NCBI GenBank assembly: GCA_947652605.1
Contig: OX393581.1
Span: 44,911,924 to 44,975,923, forward strand
Origin: Elmis aenea
Lineage: Eukaryota > Arthropoda > Insecta > Coleoptera > Elmidae
Length of the DNA stretch: 64,000 bases
Direction: 5' to 3'
In this document: piece after piece, positions 49,074 through 59,740 of the stretch
How the letters are laid out: each line of letters opens with the position of its first letter
Numbering within the stretch: position 1 is the first letter of the stretch
The notes under the pieces: generated by a model
Told to the model about the DNA's origin: nothing
Seen by the model: only the letters and a program-made list of their open reading frames with translations
The model's database searches: none
Position numbers and translations under genes: made by a program

Positions 49074-49215
49074 ATGGTGCCTTTCCACGTGAGAGTAAAC
49101 TACTCTCGATAGCAGCGTCGCCAAGGATACAGCCCCTGAGAGTAACTCGCGATTGGCTGTATCCTTGGCGACGCTGCTATCGAGAGTTGTTTACTCTCAG
49201 GTGGACAGGCACCAT
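49074..49215. repeat. Hairpin MITE just upstream of zinc-finger gene C
   Basis: Ends ATGGTGCCTTTCCACGTG and CAGGTGGACAGGCACCAT, with TA flanks and arms of about 60 bp (CTATCGAGAGT, AGCAGCGTCGCCAAGGAT). The 142-bp unit is absent from the equivalent position upstream of genes A and B. It ends 47 bp before the gene C start codon, so it may affect its promoter or 5' UTR. Confidence 0.85.
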
Positions 49216-49262
49216 TACTAACACAGAACAAGTTTTTTATAAGTCACTAAGTTTGCGTATAA

Positions 49263-50999
49263 ATGGAGTCGATAACTGGTGAAATAGATTTGAATAAATA
49301 TAGCACAGTTACTAAAAATGAACTTTATGTGGATAAAACAAATGACCAACAAATTAAAGTGGAGCAAGAGCAAGAATACGAATTACGATTGTCGGCAAGC
49401 AATGAAGATCTGAAACCAGATAGCAAATTGTTTGAAGTTAAAGAAGAATTTCTGAGTACCAATTTTAATTGTGAAGAAAATTTAAGGATGTTGAAAAATG
49501 GAAAATTAATGGACGGTAGTTTATATGAATGTAAAATTATGGACTTACCAATTGAACATACACAAAACCGTAAAAGTAATAATGTTGTTGACGCAAATAT
49601 GTTGTGTGAAAAGAAATTAATTGGATTGGAAAAATTAGCATACTTAGAAGATGACGAAATATTATGTTTAAATGATGTTAGTGATATTTTCCCAGTTGTA
49701 TTAAACAGTAAAAAACAAAACTGTGATATGCATAACAAGCTGCAAAGTAAGTACAAACTCAAAAATTGTTATGTTCGTTTATATCAAATCTGTATAAATT
49801 ATAAAGAGTCCAAGGAATATAATGAAGTAGACAAAATGAAGTTGCGCAAAGTGGGTTTTAGCAATAAAAGTAATTCGACAGCTGTAAAATCTAACACCAA
49901 GCGTACATTACTAAAATGTGATATTTGTAAAAAATGTTTCGATCAAGAAGATAGCTTAAATGATCATATAAAGAAGCACACTGGTGAAAAACCTTATAAA
50001 TGTAATATTTGTGAGAAATTATTTAGTCGTAAAAACTACCTCAATGATCATGTGAGAATACATACTGGTGAAAAGCCTTATAAATGTGAAGTTTGTGGGG
50101 AATTTTGCAGGCAAAGATCCCATCTCACTATACATATGAAGACACACACGGGCGGAAAACCTTATAAATGTAACATTTGTCAAGAATGTTTCAGTCGCAG
50201 ACACATTCTCACTGAACATATGAAGACACATTTGGGCGAAAAACCTCATAAATGTGACATTTGTGAGAAATCTTTCAGTAACAGAAGTAATCTCGCTAAA
50301 CATATAAAGACACACATAGGCGAAAAACCTCATAAATGTGACATTTGTCAAAAATGTTTCAGTCACAGAGATAGACTCACTAGACACATGAGAACACACA
50401 CGAGCGAAAAACTTAATAAATGTGAAATTTGTGAGAAATTATTCAGTCTAAGAAGCTATCTCATCGTTCATATGAAGACACACATGGGCGAAAAACCTTA
50501 TAAATGTGACATTTGTGAGAAATCTTTCAGTTGCAGAAGCTATCTCACTAAACATATGAAACACACAGGTGAAAAACCTTATAAATGTGAAATTTGTGAG
50601 AAATTATTCAGTGACAAAAATGGTCTCACTAGACATAGGAAGACACACACCGGCGAAAAACCTTATAAATGTGACATTTGTGAGAAATGTTTCTTTTACA
50701 GACACAGTCTCACTGAACATATGAAGACACATTTGGGCGAAAAACCTCATAAATGTGAAATTTGTGAGAAATCTTTCAATCACAGAAGTAATCTCACTAC
50801 ACATATGAAGACACACACAGGCGAAAAACCTTATAAATGTAACATTTGTCAAAAATGTTTCAGTCACAGACACAATCTCACTGAACATATGATGACACAC
50901 ATGGGCGAAAAACATAAATGTGAAATTTGTGAGAAATTATTCTGTCTAAGAAGCCATTTCATCGTTCATATGAAGACACATGGGCGAAAAACCTTATAA
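49263..50999 (+). CDS. C2H2 zinc-finger protein C, inverted paralogue
   Basis: A 578-residue open frame from ATG 49263 (MESITGEIDLNKYS), the intact form of the N-terminus that is frameshifted in A and B. Residues about 1-218 are an unrecognised region conserved in all three copies (PIEHTQNRKS, GLEKLAYL-DD-ILCLNDV, NYKESKEYNEV). Thirteen C2H2 fingers follow with TGEKP-type linkers; one has HMKH in place of HMKTH. The frame ends (HGRKTL) because two bases are missing in the last linker at about 50983. Relics of further fingers follow. Likely a nuclear DNA-binding protein; the fingers differ from A and B more than the N-terminus does. This is the best candidate for a working member of the family. 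Confidence 0.82.
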   Translation: MESITGEIDLNKYSTVTKNELYVDKTNDQQIKVEQEQEYELRLSASNEDLKPDSKLFEVKEEFLSTNFNCEENLRMLKNGKLMDGSLYECKIMDLPIEHTQNRKSNNVVDANMLCEKKLIGLEKLAYLEDDEILCLNDVSDIFPVVLNSKKQNCDMHNKLQSKYKLKNCYVRLYQICINYKESKEYNEVDKMKLRKVGFSNKSNSTAVKSNTKRTLLKCDICKKCFDQEDSLNDHIKKHTGEKPYKCNICEKLFSRKNYLNDHVRIHTGEKPYKCEVCGEFCRQRSHLTIHMKTHTGGKPYKCNICQECFSRRHILTEHMKTHLGEKPHKCDICEKSFSNRSNLAKHIKTHIGEKPHKCDICQKCFSHRDRLTRHMRTHTSEKLNKCEICEKLFSLRSYLIVHMKTHMGEKPYKCDICEKSFSCRSYLTKHMKHTGEKPYKCEICEKLFSDKNGLTRHRKTHTGEKPYKCDICEKCFFYRHSLTEHMKTHLGEKPHKCEICEKSFNHRSNLTTHMKTHTGEKPYKCNICQKCFSHRHNLTEHMMTHMGEKHKCEICEKLFCLRSHFIVHMKTHGRKTL

Positions 51000-51380
51000 A
51001 TGTGACATTTGTGAGAAATTATTCAGTCTATAAAGCAATCTCACTAAACATATGAAGACACACATGAGCAAAAAACCTAATGTTACATTTGTGAGAAATC
51101 TTTCAGTTGCAGGCGCTATCTCAATGTTCATATGAGGATACATACTGGTGAAAAACCATTTAAGTGTGACATTTGTAAGAAATGTTTTATTGACGGGAGA
51201 CTACTCATTGTTCACATGAGGACCCACACTGGTGAAAAACCTGATTAAGGTGACATTTATGAAAAATGTTTTATTTACGGAAGCACTTTTAGAGTTTATA
51301 TAAGTACACACAGGTGAAAAACCATACAAAGTTGATATTTGTTAAAAGTGTTTCGGTCGTAAAAGACACTGAGGTCATAT
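51000..51380 (+). pseudogene. Decayed 3' fingers of zinc-finger gene C
   Basis: After the frameshift, finger motifs continue out of frame with stops ([10 protein letters not shown] then stop, [20 protein letters not shown], and others) to about 51380. Homologous to unit A at 18560-19300 but with no Jockey insertion: the target site ATGAGGACCCACA at 51216-51228 is intact. Homology to the A/B 3' flank continues to about 51818. Confidence 0.75.
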
Positions 51381-52613
51381 TTTTTCGTTTATTTTCTATT
51401 TACATTTAATTACCTATTAAAAGTTGATGTAATGAAGTTTATTAAACTCCGTTCAAAGAAGTATTTTCCAGACTGCAAACTTAACAATATTCGCAAATCC
51501 TGTGTTGTAAATGCACATTAAGCGGATTCTGATAAGGTCAATGAGCATCATGTGTTTTCTGTTAAAACGTCACAGAGCAATTGCTGAATCAGGGTAAATA
51601 GGAATAGAAATAATCTTTTTTAATTATGCGAAGTCAATCAGTCAACAGTTAAATCAGAGTTGTCTGTTGAACAACACCTGTGTGATGGCAATGTTACCCT
51701 AGTCCAGTAAGCTACTTTTCTTTAAATCAATATGTAAGAATCCTCCAAGAGTTCGACCATTGATCATTACGTTTAGTTACAATAAATCTGCTCAATTTCA
51801 TGATAATGCACAGGAGACTTATCAGATGTTTGGAAACGTATCAGAGATTCTACCACAACCAGCATCTAGAAACTGTCATGTCACTGGTCATGGTTTGTAA
51901 TCAACTAGAACTAGACTAATGCATATTATTACATTTTAAGTAATAATATACTTTGTGTGTTCGCAAATTATTTACACAAACTTGCTTATTTTAGTTAATT
52001 TTGTATTTATTAAGCAGTAGTGCACCGTCGTGATCTTATTACATTAAAATAATGTTTGTATTACACAAACGTAATATTAAATTCATTCGGTTAAGTGTAC
52101 TCCAAATTATTAGTCAAAACAGCCTGAAATGTACAAGTTTAGAATAATTTTTTAGTTAAATAAATTTAACATATTTATTCTGATAATAATTTTGCAATAG
52201 CGTTGTTATATAATTTAAGTTTTTCGAGTGCTTATTAAGTTTAAAGATATTTTCTTGAACAGTTTGCATAATGTGTGATTTATTTTAGTATTTATAAAAT
52301 ATAAGTAATATATGTGTTCAGTTTATATAATTTATAATTAAGTTGGTAATAGGAATAAATAATTTAACAACAAATTCTGCCTCACTCAACTTTAAATAGT
52401 TTTCTTTTTTTTTGTGTACTGTTTTGTAATTAATTAGTTTTTGTAGCTCTCCTGCCTGTTCAAATCGAAAACTGTGCTCAGTAACAATTCTGTTGTTTCT
52501 TGTAATCAACAATATTACATATTTATTTATGTGATTCGACCGACTTTTTTTGAGAATAAACATGTAAATATATTTGTCTTTATTTGTTCATCGCTACCTA
52601 AGTTTTCAGTATA

Positions 52614-53731
52614 CAGGGTGTCCCCATTATACACGGCAAAAAAGTATGTGCATATTCCTGAGTGAAAATGATGACCATTTGTCAAATATTTTGTTATCCG
52701 AAAATGCTTTCTTTCAAAGTTAGAGACCTCCAAAGTTGCAAAAAAAATAATTCAAAAAATCGACTACGTCCTAGCCGTTTAAGCTAGAGCTATCAAACTT
52801 GGCCGAAATGTTTGGGTGTTTTCCATTGACTTTGTGGGATAATTAGAAAGAAAACACGTAATTGGAAGTATGATTTATAGTTAGATCATCCGCTTACCAT
52901 CTTCAGAATTTTTTTCTCTGGAATAAAATTGAAAATGTCATTCGTCCATAAGAAAGTACGACTTAAGAGGAAAAAATTCGTCCCTCTTTGTTTTTTGCTG
53001 TAAACGTAGCCGTTTTCGAGAAAATTAGCGCTAAAGATGCATCGACAAACTCTGTTTATACATTATACACCTCAAATATTTTTTTTACTAAACTCAGTTG
53101 GCTAATGTCATGCTTGACTTAAGGCTTGTTCATAACCTAACCTTTTTCTAAAAATGTCATACACAAACTTGTATACTCTAAACGTCTAAACTAAAGCCGA
53201 CATTCACTTAGTTTATTATGAACAAGCCTTAAGTCAAGCATGACATTAGCCAACTAAGTTTCGTTAAAAAAAATATTTGAGGTGTATAAACAGAGTTTGT
53301 CGATGCATCTTTAGCGCTAATTTTCTCGAAAACGGCTACGTTTACAGCAAAAAACAAAGAGGGACGAATTTTTTCCTCTTAAGTCGTACTTTCTTATGGA
53401 CGAATGACATTTTCAATTTTATTCCAGAGAAAAAAATTCTGAAGATGGTAAGCAGATGACCTGACTATAAATCATACTTCCAATTACGTGTTTTCTTTCT
53501 AATTATCCCACAAAGTTAATGGGAAACACCCAAACATTTCGGCCAAGTTTGATAGCTCTAGCTTAAACGGCTAGGACGTAATCGATTTTTTGATTTTTTT
53601 TTCTTGCAACTTTGGAGGTCTCTAACTTTGAAAGGAAGCATTTTCGGATAACAAAATATTTGACAAATGGTCATCATTTTCACTCAGGAATATGCACCTA
53701 CTTTTTTGCCGTGTATAATGGGGACACCCTG
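52614..53731. repeat. Foldback element FB8
   Basis: Ends CAGGGTGTCCCCATTATACA and its reverse complement, TA on both sides (52612-52613, 53732-53733). Arms of about 515 bp are almost identical, with a spacer of about 85 bases near 53130-53216. High arm identity suggests recent activity or arm homogenisation. Identical short frames occur on both arms and are not genes. Confidence 0.92.
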
Positions 53732-54415
53732 TATAATACTAATAATTACTTCCAAATATTTCAAACTGTTTATTGCTTAGCACACAGCGACTACACAAAC
53801 ATTGTAAAGTTTTAATGTAAAAAACTTGAAAATATCTCTGTTCATAATGTATTTTCCAAAATTGCAATATTGTGCATGATGACTTTACTTTCTTTACTTA
53901 TAAATAAAATTGCATCCCTCAACAGTACCTAACTTTGTTCAAGGGTAAATTTACTTGTGTAAACTATAAAAATAAAGAAAATTATTTAAGAAAACCCAAA
54001 CTTTTAAATTATCACCCCCAGTAGTACAATTAATCGAATCCCATAAAACGGGATTGTGTCAACTTGAATAAATTTTCACAGAAAAATGATTGAGGCAAAA
54101 AAAAAATTTAAGAGATATTTTGTAGTAATATGGATAATGTGATTTGTATTACTGAAAAATAAAATGTATTTTATTAAAAGTAATAAAGTTACATTTTGGT
54201 AAACTCAAACTTAACACTTTGTATAGTTGAAAATAATTTTAGAATGTGAGATTATTGATCTCAAAACACTGTTATTTAACCTTTTTTTAAATATTGGTTA
54301 TTAAAGAGAACTGAAGGAAATACCTAACTACCTAACATATTCAATTACTAAAATGAACGAAAAATTACTTTTCCAGAATTTTTTTTTCCGTCTGGGTTAC
54401 GTCCATAGGGTCGTG

Positions 54416-54735
54416 ATAAATTGAAATATAGCCGGAGAGACTGGGGACCTAAAAAAAAAAAAAGAACTGACACTTTGCGTTTATTAAGCCCCCCTATGGA
54501 AGGATCCTACATAGTCACTGGTTTGGTGTAGTCTCAGTGTGCTAAGCTGCTTAGCTGCTAAGGTAGGCTGATCATTTTTCTGCGATGTCAATGTAGAACG
54601 GTGCAATGTGTATTCATCTTATTTTTACGGTTTCATAACAATTAAATTTTAAAAAAAGGTCCTCAGGTTCTCTGGTTCCTTGGCGACGCTGCTATCGAGA
54701 GTAGTTTACTCTCACGTGGACACGCACCATTATGC
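54416..54735. repeat. MITE fragments
   Basis: Bases about 54416-54523 are a worn piece of the CAGTGGCGTAGGCAGG family (CCCCCCTATGGAAGGATCCT near the right end). Bases 54677-54735 are the right arm only of the hairpin MITE found at 49074 (TCCTTGGCGACGCTGCTATC to GCACCATTA). The rest of 53734-55023 shows no gene. Confidence 0.55.
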
Positions 54736-55023
54736 TTGTTACCAGGAATTTGATGATTTTGAACACTTACTTGATTTATTATTGATTCACTGTGGACCAT
54801 AAATTCAATTTTTCATTGGCACGAAAATGCTTTAAATAATGTTTTAATGTTCTGGCCAAAGTTAAAAGCTATTATCTATAGGTAAATTGGATAAGGATTT
54901 AAAAAAACTATTTGCATTTACAGCTCATTATATATGTACGTATATTTAGACATTTTATGATGATTAAAACAAATGGAAATAAATAATACATTATTTCTAA
55001 CAAATTCTACTAAAACGCATAAT

Positions 55024-55822
55024 TCAGAAAATGCCGATGGACTGAGCTAACCCAGCATATATAATTACAGTAAAACCACTAACAGTTAGAGTAACAATTG
55101 CTTTCATAAGTAATGCTACCCATGGACCCATAACCAAAAGTTTAAACAGAAATTCTAATAACAACGGCTTATAAGAAGAGAAAATTAACAAAGCTGTAAC
55201 AACCGGTTTAAAATTGTTTTTCAAATCGTGACGAGTCCATAACCATATTAGTGTTACAGTAGAAATATGTTGTATTAATAATACGTTAGATTCTAGACAC
55301 TTTTGTATGTATTTCCAGTCAAATTCCGCCCCTCGAGCTCCAACCCACAGCAATAAAGCTCTTGATAATATAACTTCCGCTGTTGCCCAACCTACACCTG
55401 CCGTTAATACTTTACTATGTCCTTTGCCTGGTATACTATTAAGTACAATATAAAGGCCTATTAAATCTGCTAAATCTACAGTAGATTTAAGAAATTCCTA
55501 CAACAAAATGAATATTAAATACTATATCTATTGTAATGTTAATGCACTTACCCCTAATATATCGCCTCCTAAATCTGATTCATTATCAGGAAAAAACGTT
55601 GCTAAAACTAACATCTTTGCTAACTGGGTAAACATGTAAATACATCCTGCTTGAATGCATTTCCAAAATGCTCCATACTCCGATCTAGGTAATGGTTAAT
55701 TAGATTAGATTTAAATTAATCAAACATAATTAGTTAATAACTTACAGTCCAGAATATTTATACGTTAAATAATAAGGAACATATATCAGTGCCACACAGT
55801 TACCAAAATGGTATAAAGTCAT
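55024..55822 (-). CDS. TMEM147: TMEM147, ER translocon accessory membrane protein
   Basis: Three exons on the minus strand, 55822-55746, 55684-55552 and 55497-55024, with GT-AG borders and matching phase, give 227 residues (human 224). Start [14 protein letters not shown] matches the family start. Diagnostic stretches: [60 protein letters not shown]. About seven hydrophobic segments are expected. In vertebrates TMEM147 forms the BOS complex with Nicalin and NOMO beside Sec61 and helps insert multipass proteins (family knowledge). Introns are 61 and 54 bases. It lies head to head with RBM42. Confidence 0.95.
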
Positions 55823-56197
55823 GTTTTCATCGAATTTTTAGCAGAAAGTTTAGGTTATGTAGTTCTGACATTAATTAGTGTATACCAGTAGGTATAAAAT
55901 ATCAAGAGGCATAATTACTAGTGATACCAAAATATTGCTATGTCAAATTGATTTTAAATTACTTCCAGTTGCCTCTTTCTGAAAATATACCAAAGTTTTG
56001 AAATAATCAAAATGTTAATGATTTATTTTAGTAAATAGCAAACTATTTATCTTATGAATTATACAGAAAATTGTCACATTTTCTGTTTATCTGTCACTGT
56101 CAAAGCAGTGGGAGCTGTAAGAACTTTCAATTTTCAAATTTGTTATTCTGTGTACTAATTCAGTTGAAATTTAATTTGTAAGCATTAATAATATAAA
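55823..56197. promoter_or_regulatory. Likely shared promoter region of TMEM147 and RBM42
   Basis: Only 375 bases separate the two divergent start codons, so both promoters and 5' UTRs must lie here. No TATA box in a convincing position was identified, as usual for housekeeping genes. Confidence 0.6.
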
Positions 56198-57327
56198 ATG
56201 GATAGAAGTGGAGATAAATTTCGTTTAATGGAAGATGAAATGAGCCGGTATGTACTATTTAAACGTTATATTTGTGAAAGTTAACCTTACTTTAACATTT
56301 TCAGCTTCGAAGCGGAAATATCTGGCCGCCCCGTTATTGGAGTCAATACTTATAGCCAAGTCCAACAAAAATTACAAGAATATAACAATACATTTAGTAT
56401 ACCGGGGTTTGGAAATGTTCCACCACCACCTCCTCCCCCTGTTATGATCCCACATCAAGTGAAACCAAGCTCAAAACGTAACTACTTCCAACCAACTTAC
56501 GAAATCTGTACGCAACCTGTAGTTTCTGCTAAACCTACATTATACACTTCATCTAAATCATCGGTATCTCAGCCTCAGCAACAGCAAGTTATATCGAACC
56601 CTGTGGATTTCTTGGCTATTCAAAATGAGGTGGAAAAGAAACTGAAAAAGCTAAAAGAAAAAGTTAGTGTGCCTGCAGAATTGGCAATTTCACAAGGTAA
56701 GTTTGTAAATAAAATAGGTTTGCAGTGGCTTTTTTACCATCTGATATCTATTGTAATGTGTTAATGGTCCTAGCATGAAAGTAGTTTCTGTAAACTATTG
56801 TCAGAATAAATGTTGTCGAAGATAAACGAAAAAACATTTAGTTTATTGAAATATAATTAGTCTGAAATTTGAGGCTCACCCGTATATTTTTCGTATAGTT
56901 TGATTGTCACTGCAAATGGGACTAGCTTGATATGATGGCCTAGGATTTTTAAATTGTCGTAATTTCATTCTGAGTTTTACAAATCTCGATGAATTATTTG
57001 TAGGTAAAGCAAGCAGCGCTTTACAGTCATTTGGACCAGACGATTACAAGCGACGGACGAAAAACAAAAAGCTTCTACGCACAGCAGGAGGAGCGACCTG
57101 GGAAGACCTAAGTTTGGCTGATTGGTCGGACGATGATTTTAGAATATTCTGCGGTGATCTCGGAAATGATGTAACAGATGAATTACTTACTCGAACTTTT
57201 AATAAGTATCCATCTTTTCAAAGAGCTAGAGTCATTAGGGACAAAAGGACGAATAAAAGCAAAGGGTATGGATTCATCAGTTTTAAGGATCCTGCAGATT
57301 TCACCAAAGCAATGAAGGAGATGAACG
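56198..57327 (+). CDS. RBM42: RBM42 RNA-binding protein, last exon missing from window
   Basis: Exons 56198-56247, 56305-56696 and 57004-57327 join in frame (255 codons plus one base). The N-terminus RFEAEISGRPVIGVNTYSQV, a proline run, SSALQSFGPDDYKRRTKNKK, GGATWEDLSLADW and the RRM (DDFRIFCGDLGNDV as RNP2 region, KSKGYGFISFKDP as RNP1) match RBM42. The third exon stops within the RRM at KEMNG with a good donor; the final piece (GKYVGSRPIKLRK in relatives) was not found up to 64000. It may lie beyond the window, with the peptide gene inside the intron, or fall in sequence I failed to recognise. RBM42 binds mRNA and is linked to splicing and stress responses. Confidence 0.92.
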
Positions 57328-57531
57328 GTAAGTTATCACAGTTATTTGTATTAAAATATAAAGGCCATTTATTAACATTAAATTTTTTTTTAAAGTGTGA
57401 TATAGTTTATTTAATTTTTTATTGAGCGATTTACCATCTTATAATATCAGTGTACAAATTTTTTTATAAATATTGAATAATTTTGTAGTAGGTAAATTTT
57501 GACATAATTTGGTAATGATATTTTGCATATA

Positions 57532-58320
57532 CAGGGTGTCCCAGCCAAGACGAATTATTCGATAGCTGTGTTATTAGTAATAATATTAAAAAACGTTAAA
57601 TATAAAAGTTGTTTGTTATCATTTACTATATAACCTAAAATTCTTTTCAACTATACAGTGTTTTGTTTTTGCGTTCTGATACCAAACATTGTTTTTTTTT
57701 ATACGGAACACCCTGTATATTTTGTAATTTTTGGATGTAAAATTCAATTCTCTTTCAAAAACATTATAGGTTGTTTATGTCTAAAATGAACCGTTTTTGA
57801 GTTATTAACGTTTTTTTGAAAATTTTGACAGTTGCAGATCTTTATAAAAATATTTATATTTATTAACATAAGAACAACAGAGCAATTCACTCTGGTAATT
57901 TATTAGACAATAGTGTCATAGTGATTGTTGACTAGTTACATTTTTAAAATAATGTACAGGGTCTTCGTTATACTCGGTCCATTTCGCCAAACTTTAAACG
58001 CATATAAATCTTTTTTTTTTAAATAGAACACCCTCTATATTTTTACATTTTCTTGTAGAAAATTTAATTATCTTTCAAAGTTGTTAAGCATGTTTTATGT
58101 CTAAATATAATACTTTTGAAGTTATTTCGTTTTTTATGATTATTTGCGAGTATTTTACCTAAAATATCGGTAGTAGCCTTTGAAAATTCAAAACAATTTG
58201 AATGAACTGTCAACCAGAACAATTAATCGGCACAATTTCCACTATTATGCCACTAAAAATCTATTTTTTTAAGAACTGTAGATACACAGCATTCTGGTGT
58301 TATTTGCTACCATTTATAAT
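57532..58320. repeat. Remnants of CAGGGTG-ended elements
   Basis: A terminus CAGGGTGTCCCAGCC at 57532, an opposing GAACACCCTGTA ending at 57715, and a second round with CAGGGTCTTCG near 57957. The blocks after each (AATTCAATTCTCTTTCAAA and AATTTAATTATCTTTCAAA) are related, so this is a broken tandem pair of one family. It lies downstream of the last RBM42 exon found. Confidence 0.5.
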
Positions 58321-58322
58321 TT

Positions 58323-59460
58323 AATTAGGGTTGCCAGAATATCTCTTTTAAAGAGAACATGTTCTCTTTTTTATTCTGATCTTTCTTTTTTTTTTTTTAA
58401 TGCAAAACTGTTCACTTTTGTTCTTTTTTTTCGGTTTCTCCTTTTTGAAATGAAAATGTTTACTAAATTTCATTTAATATTCGAACTTACACTTAAAGCT
58501 GTAAACTCTCTCATTATTTATTGCTACTAGTAATGTTTGGTAATTTTGTAGTTGGCGCCGTTGCGTTGGTACAGGTAATAGTCTTCTTCCAACACACGGC
58601 AACTTGTTTCAATAATCTAGTGACATTCTCCATGAATAAATATAAAATAAGTTCAAAATATCCGTGTTTAAAAACTCTTGATTTTCCATTTTCATGGATA
58701 CTTCAGACAAACGTGATAAAAGTAGTCAACTATTATTAATATTGGCATTTGTTGTCATTTCCAGGGCTTACTATTTAATAATAACTCGAAAATTATTGTA
58801 GATAAGTATAGGAAACGCTAACACAGATTGATGCAGAATTTAATTCTACATTAGAAAATGAAAAAGAAATTGAGCATTGTATTTGAAAAAAAAAAACGAG
58901 TTTTAGTGGTCTAAAGTTGCTAATATCAAGCATCACGATAAAAATAAAAAGTTTAAAAATCTAGAAAAAAACTACTGCACTTATGTGTGGGGAATGCTGT
59001 CAAAAAACCCTCTAAAATAATGTGTTTAACCCAACCGAGCTTGGTGGCTGTTTGGTAAAACAACCTAACTTGTAATCGAGAGGTCCTGGGTTCGATTCCC
59101 AGGGCTGACTGTCATTGTAGAGGTTTCAGGTAGTTTCCTCTATGGTTAAGGCAAATGCTGTGGCAGTACTTCCACCTATCCTTACCCATCCTTGACTATC
59201 CACATCCCTACCCATTATCCTTGTACCTCTTACGACTGAAGAGGGGGTCAACCCCCCCTATAGCAGTCTCCGCGCGAGCGGAAAAAACACGTGACTTTTG
59301 ACCCTTTTGTGTTTAACCCAAAAATGCAATAAAAAATAGACCATTGTATTTGAAATAATAGAGTAGATGTCAACTTCCAGTATTTCCGGAAGTGTCGCCA
59401 TCTTAAAAATATTTTCATTAAACAGGTCAGATGCCATTATGGTCATAACCAAAACTTTAT
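58323..59460. repeat. Dispersed repeat, copy 2, with SINE insertion
   Basis: Begins near a hAT-like AGGGTTGCCAGA motif. The portion 58665-59455 is paralogous to 1650-2035 and is interrupted by the SINE at 59035-59307. The family is not identified. Confidence 0.5.
59035..59307 (+). mobile_element. tRNA-derived SINE
   Basis: Starts CCGAGCTTGGTGGCTGTTTG (A-box-like) and has a canonical B box GGTTCGATTCC at 59089-59099, followed by a tRNA-unrelated body. A perfect 14-bp duplication TGTGTTTAACCCAA flanks it (59021-59034 and 59308-59321). The related repeat near 1888 (GTGTTAAATCCAAAAATGC) shows the uninterrupted arrangement. The A arm does not fold into a good cloverleaf, so it is not a tRNA gene. 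Confidence 0.85.
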
Positions 59461-59740
59461 TTTAACACTTTTTTTTTGTGCCGTTCTACTGTTCTACCAA
59501 TGTCTAAAATTCTAGGAGGGGCAAATTCTAGCCAAACTTCTTAATTACATGAATGGGTTGTGTTCAAACTAATAAAAAACTTAAAGCATTTTATTGCTTA
59601 CACATATATTTTACGACGTACAGGGGTTCATATGCCTAAAATGTATACCATTTGATTTTTATGTACAATGATTTCGTTACAATTAAACATTAATAAATAA
59701 ATCAGTTCTTTATGTATCATCTATATTTATCAGTAGCGAA

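Noticed and set aside
53612..53815. Frame beginning MEVSNFERKHFRI, also at 52527-52733 on the other strand
   Set aside because: The same peptide on both arms of FB8; a repeat artefact.
59035..59107. tRNA gene
   Set aside because: A and B boxes are present, but no proper cloverleaf forms and a 14-bp target duplication encloses a longer unit; it is a SINE.
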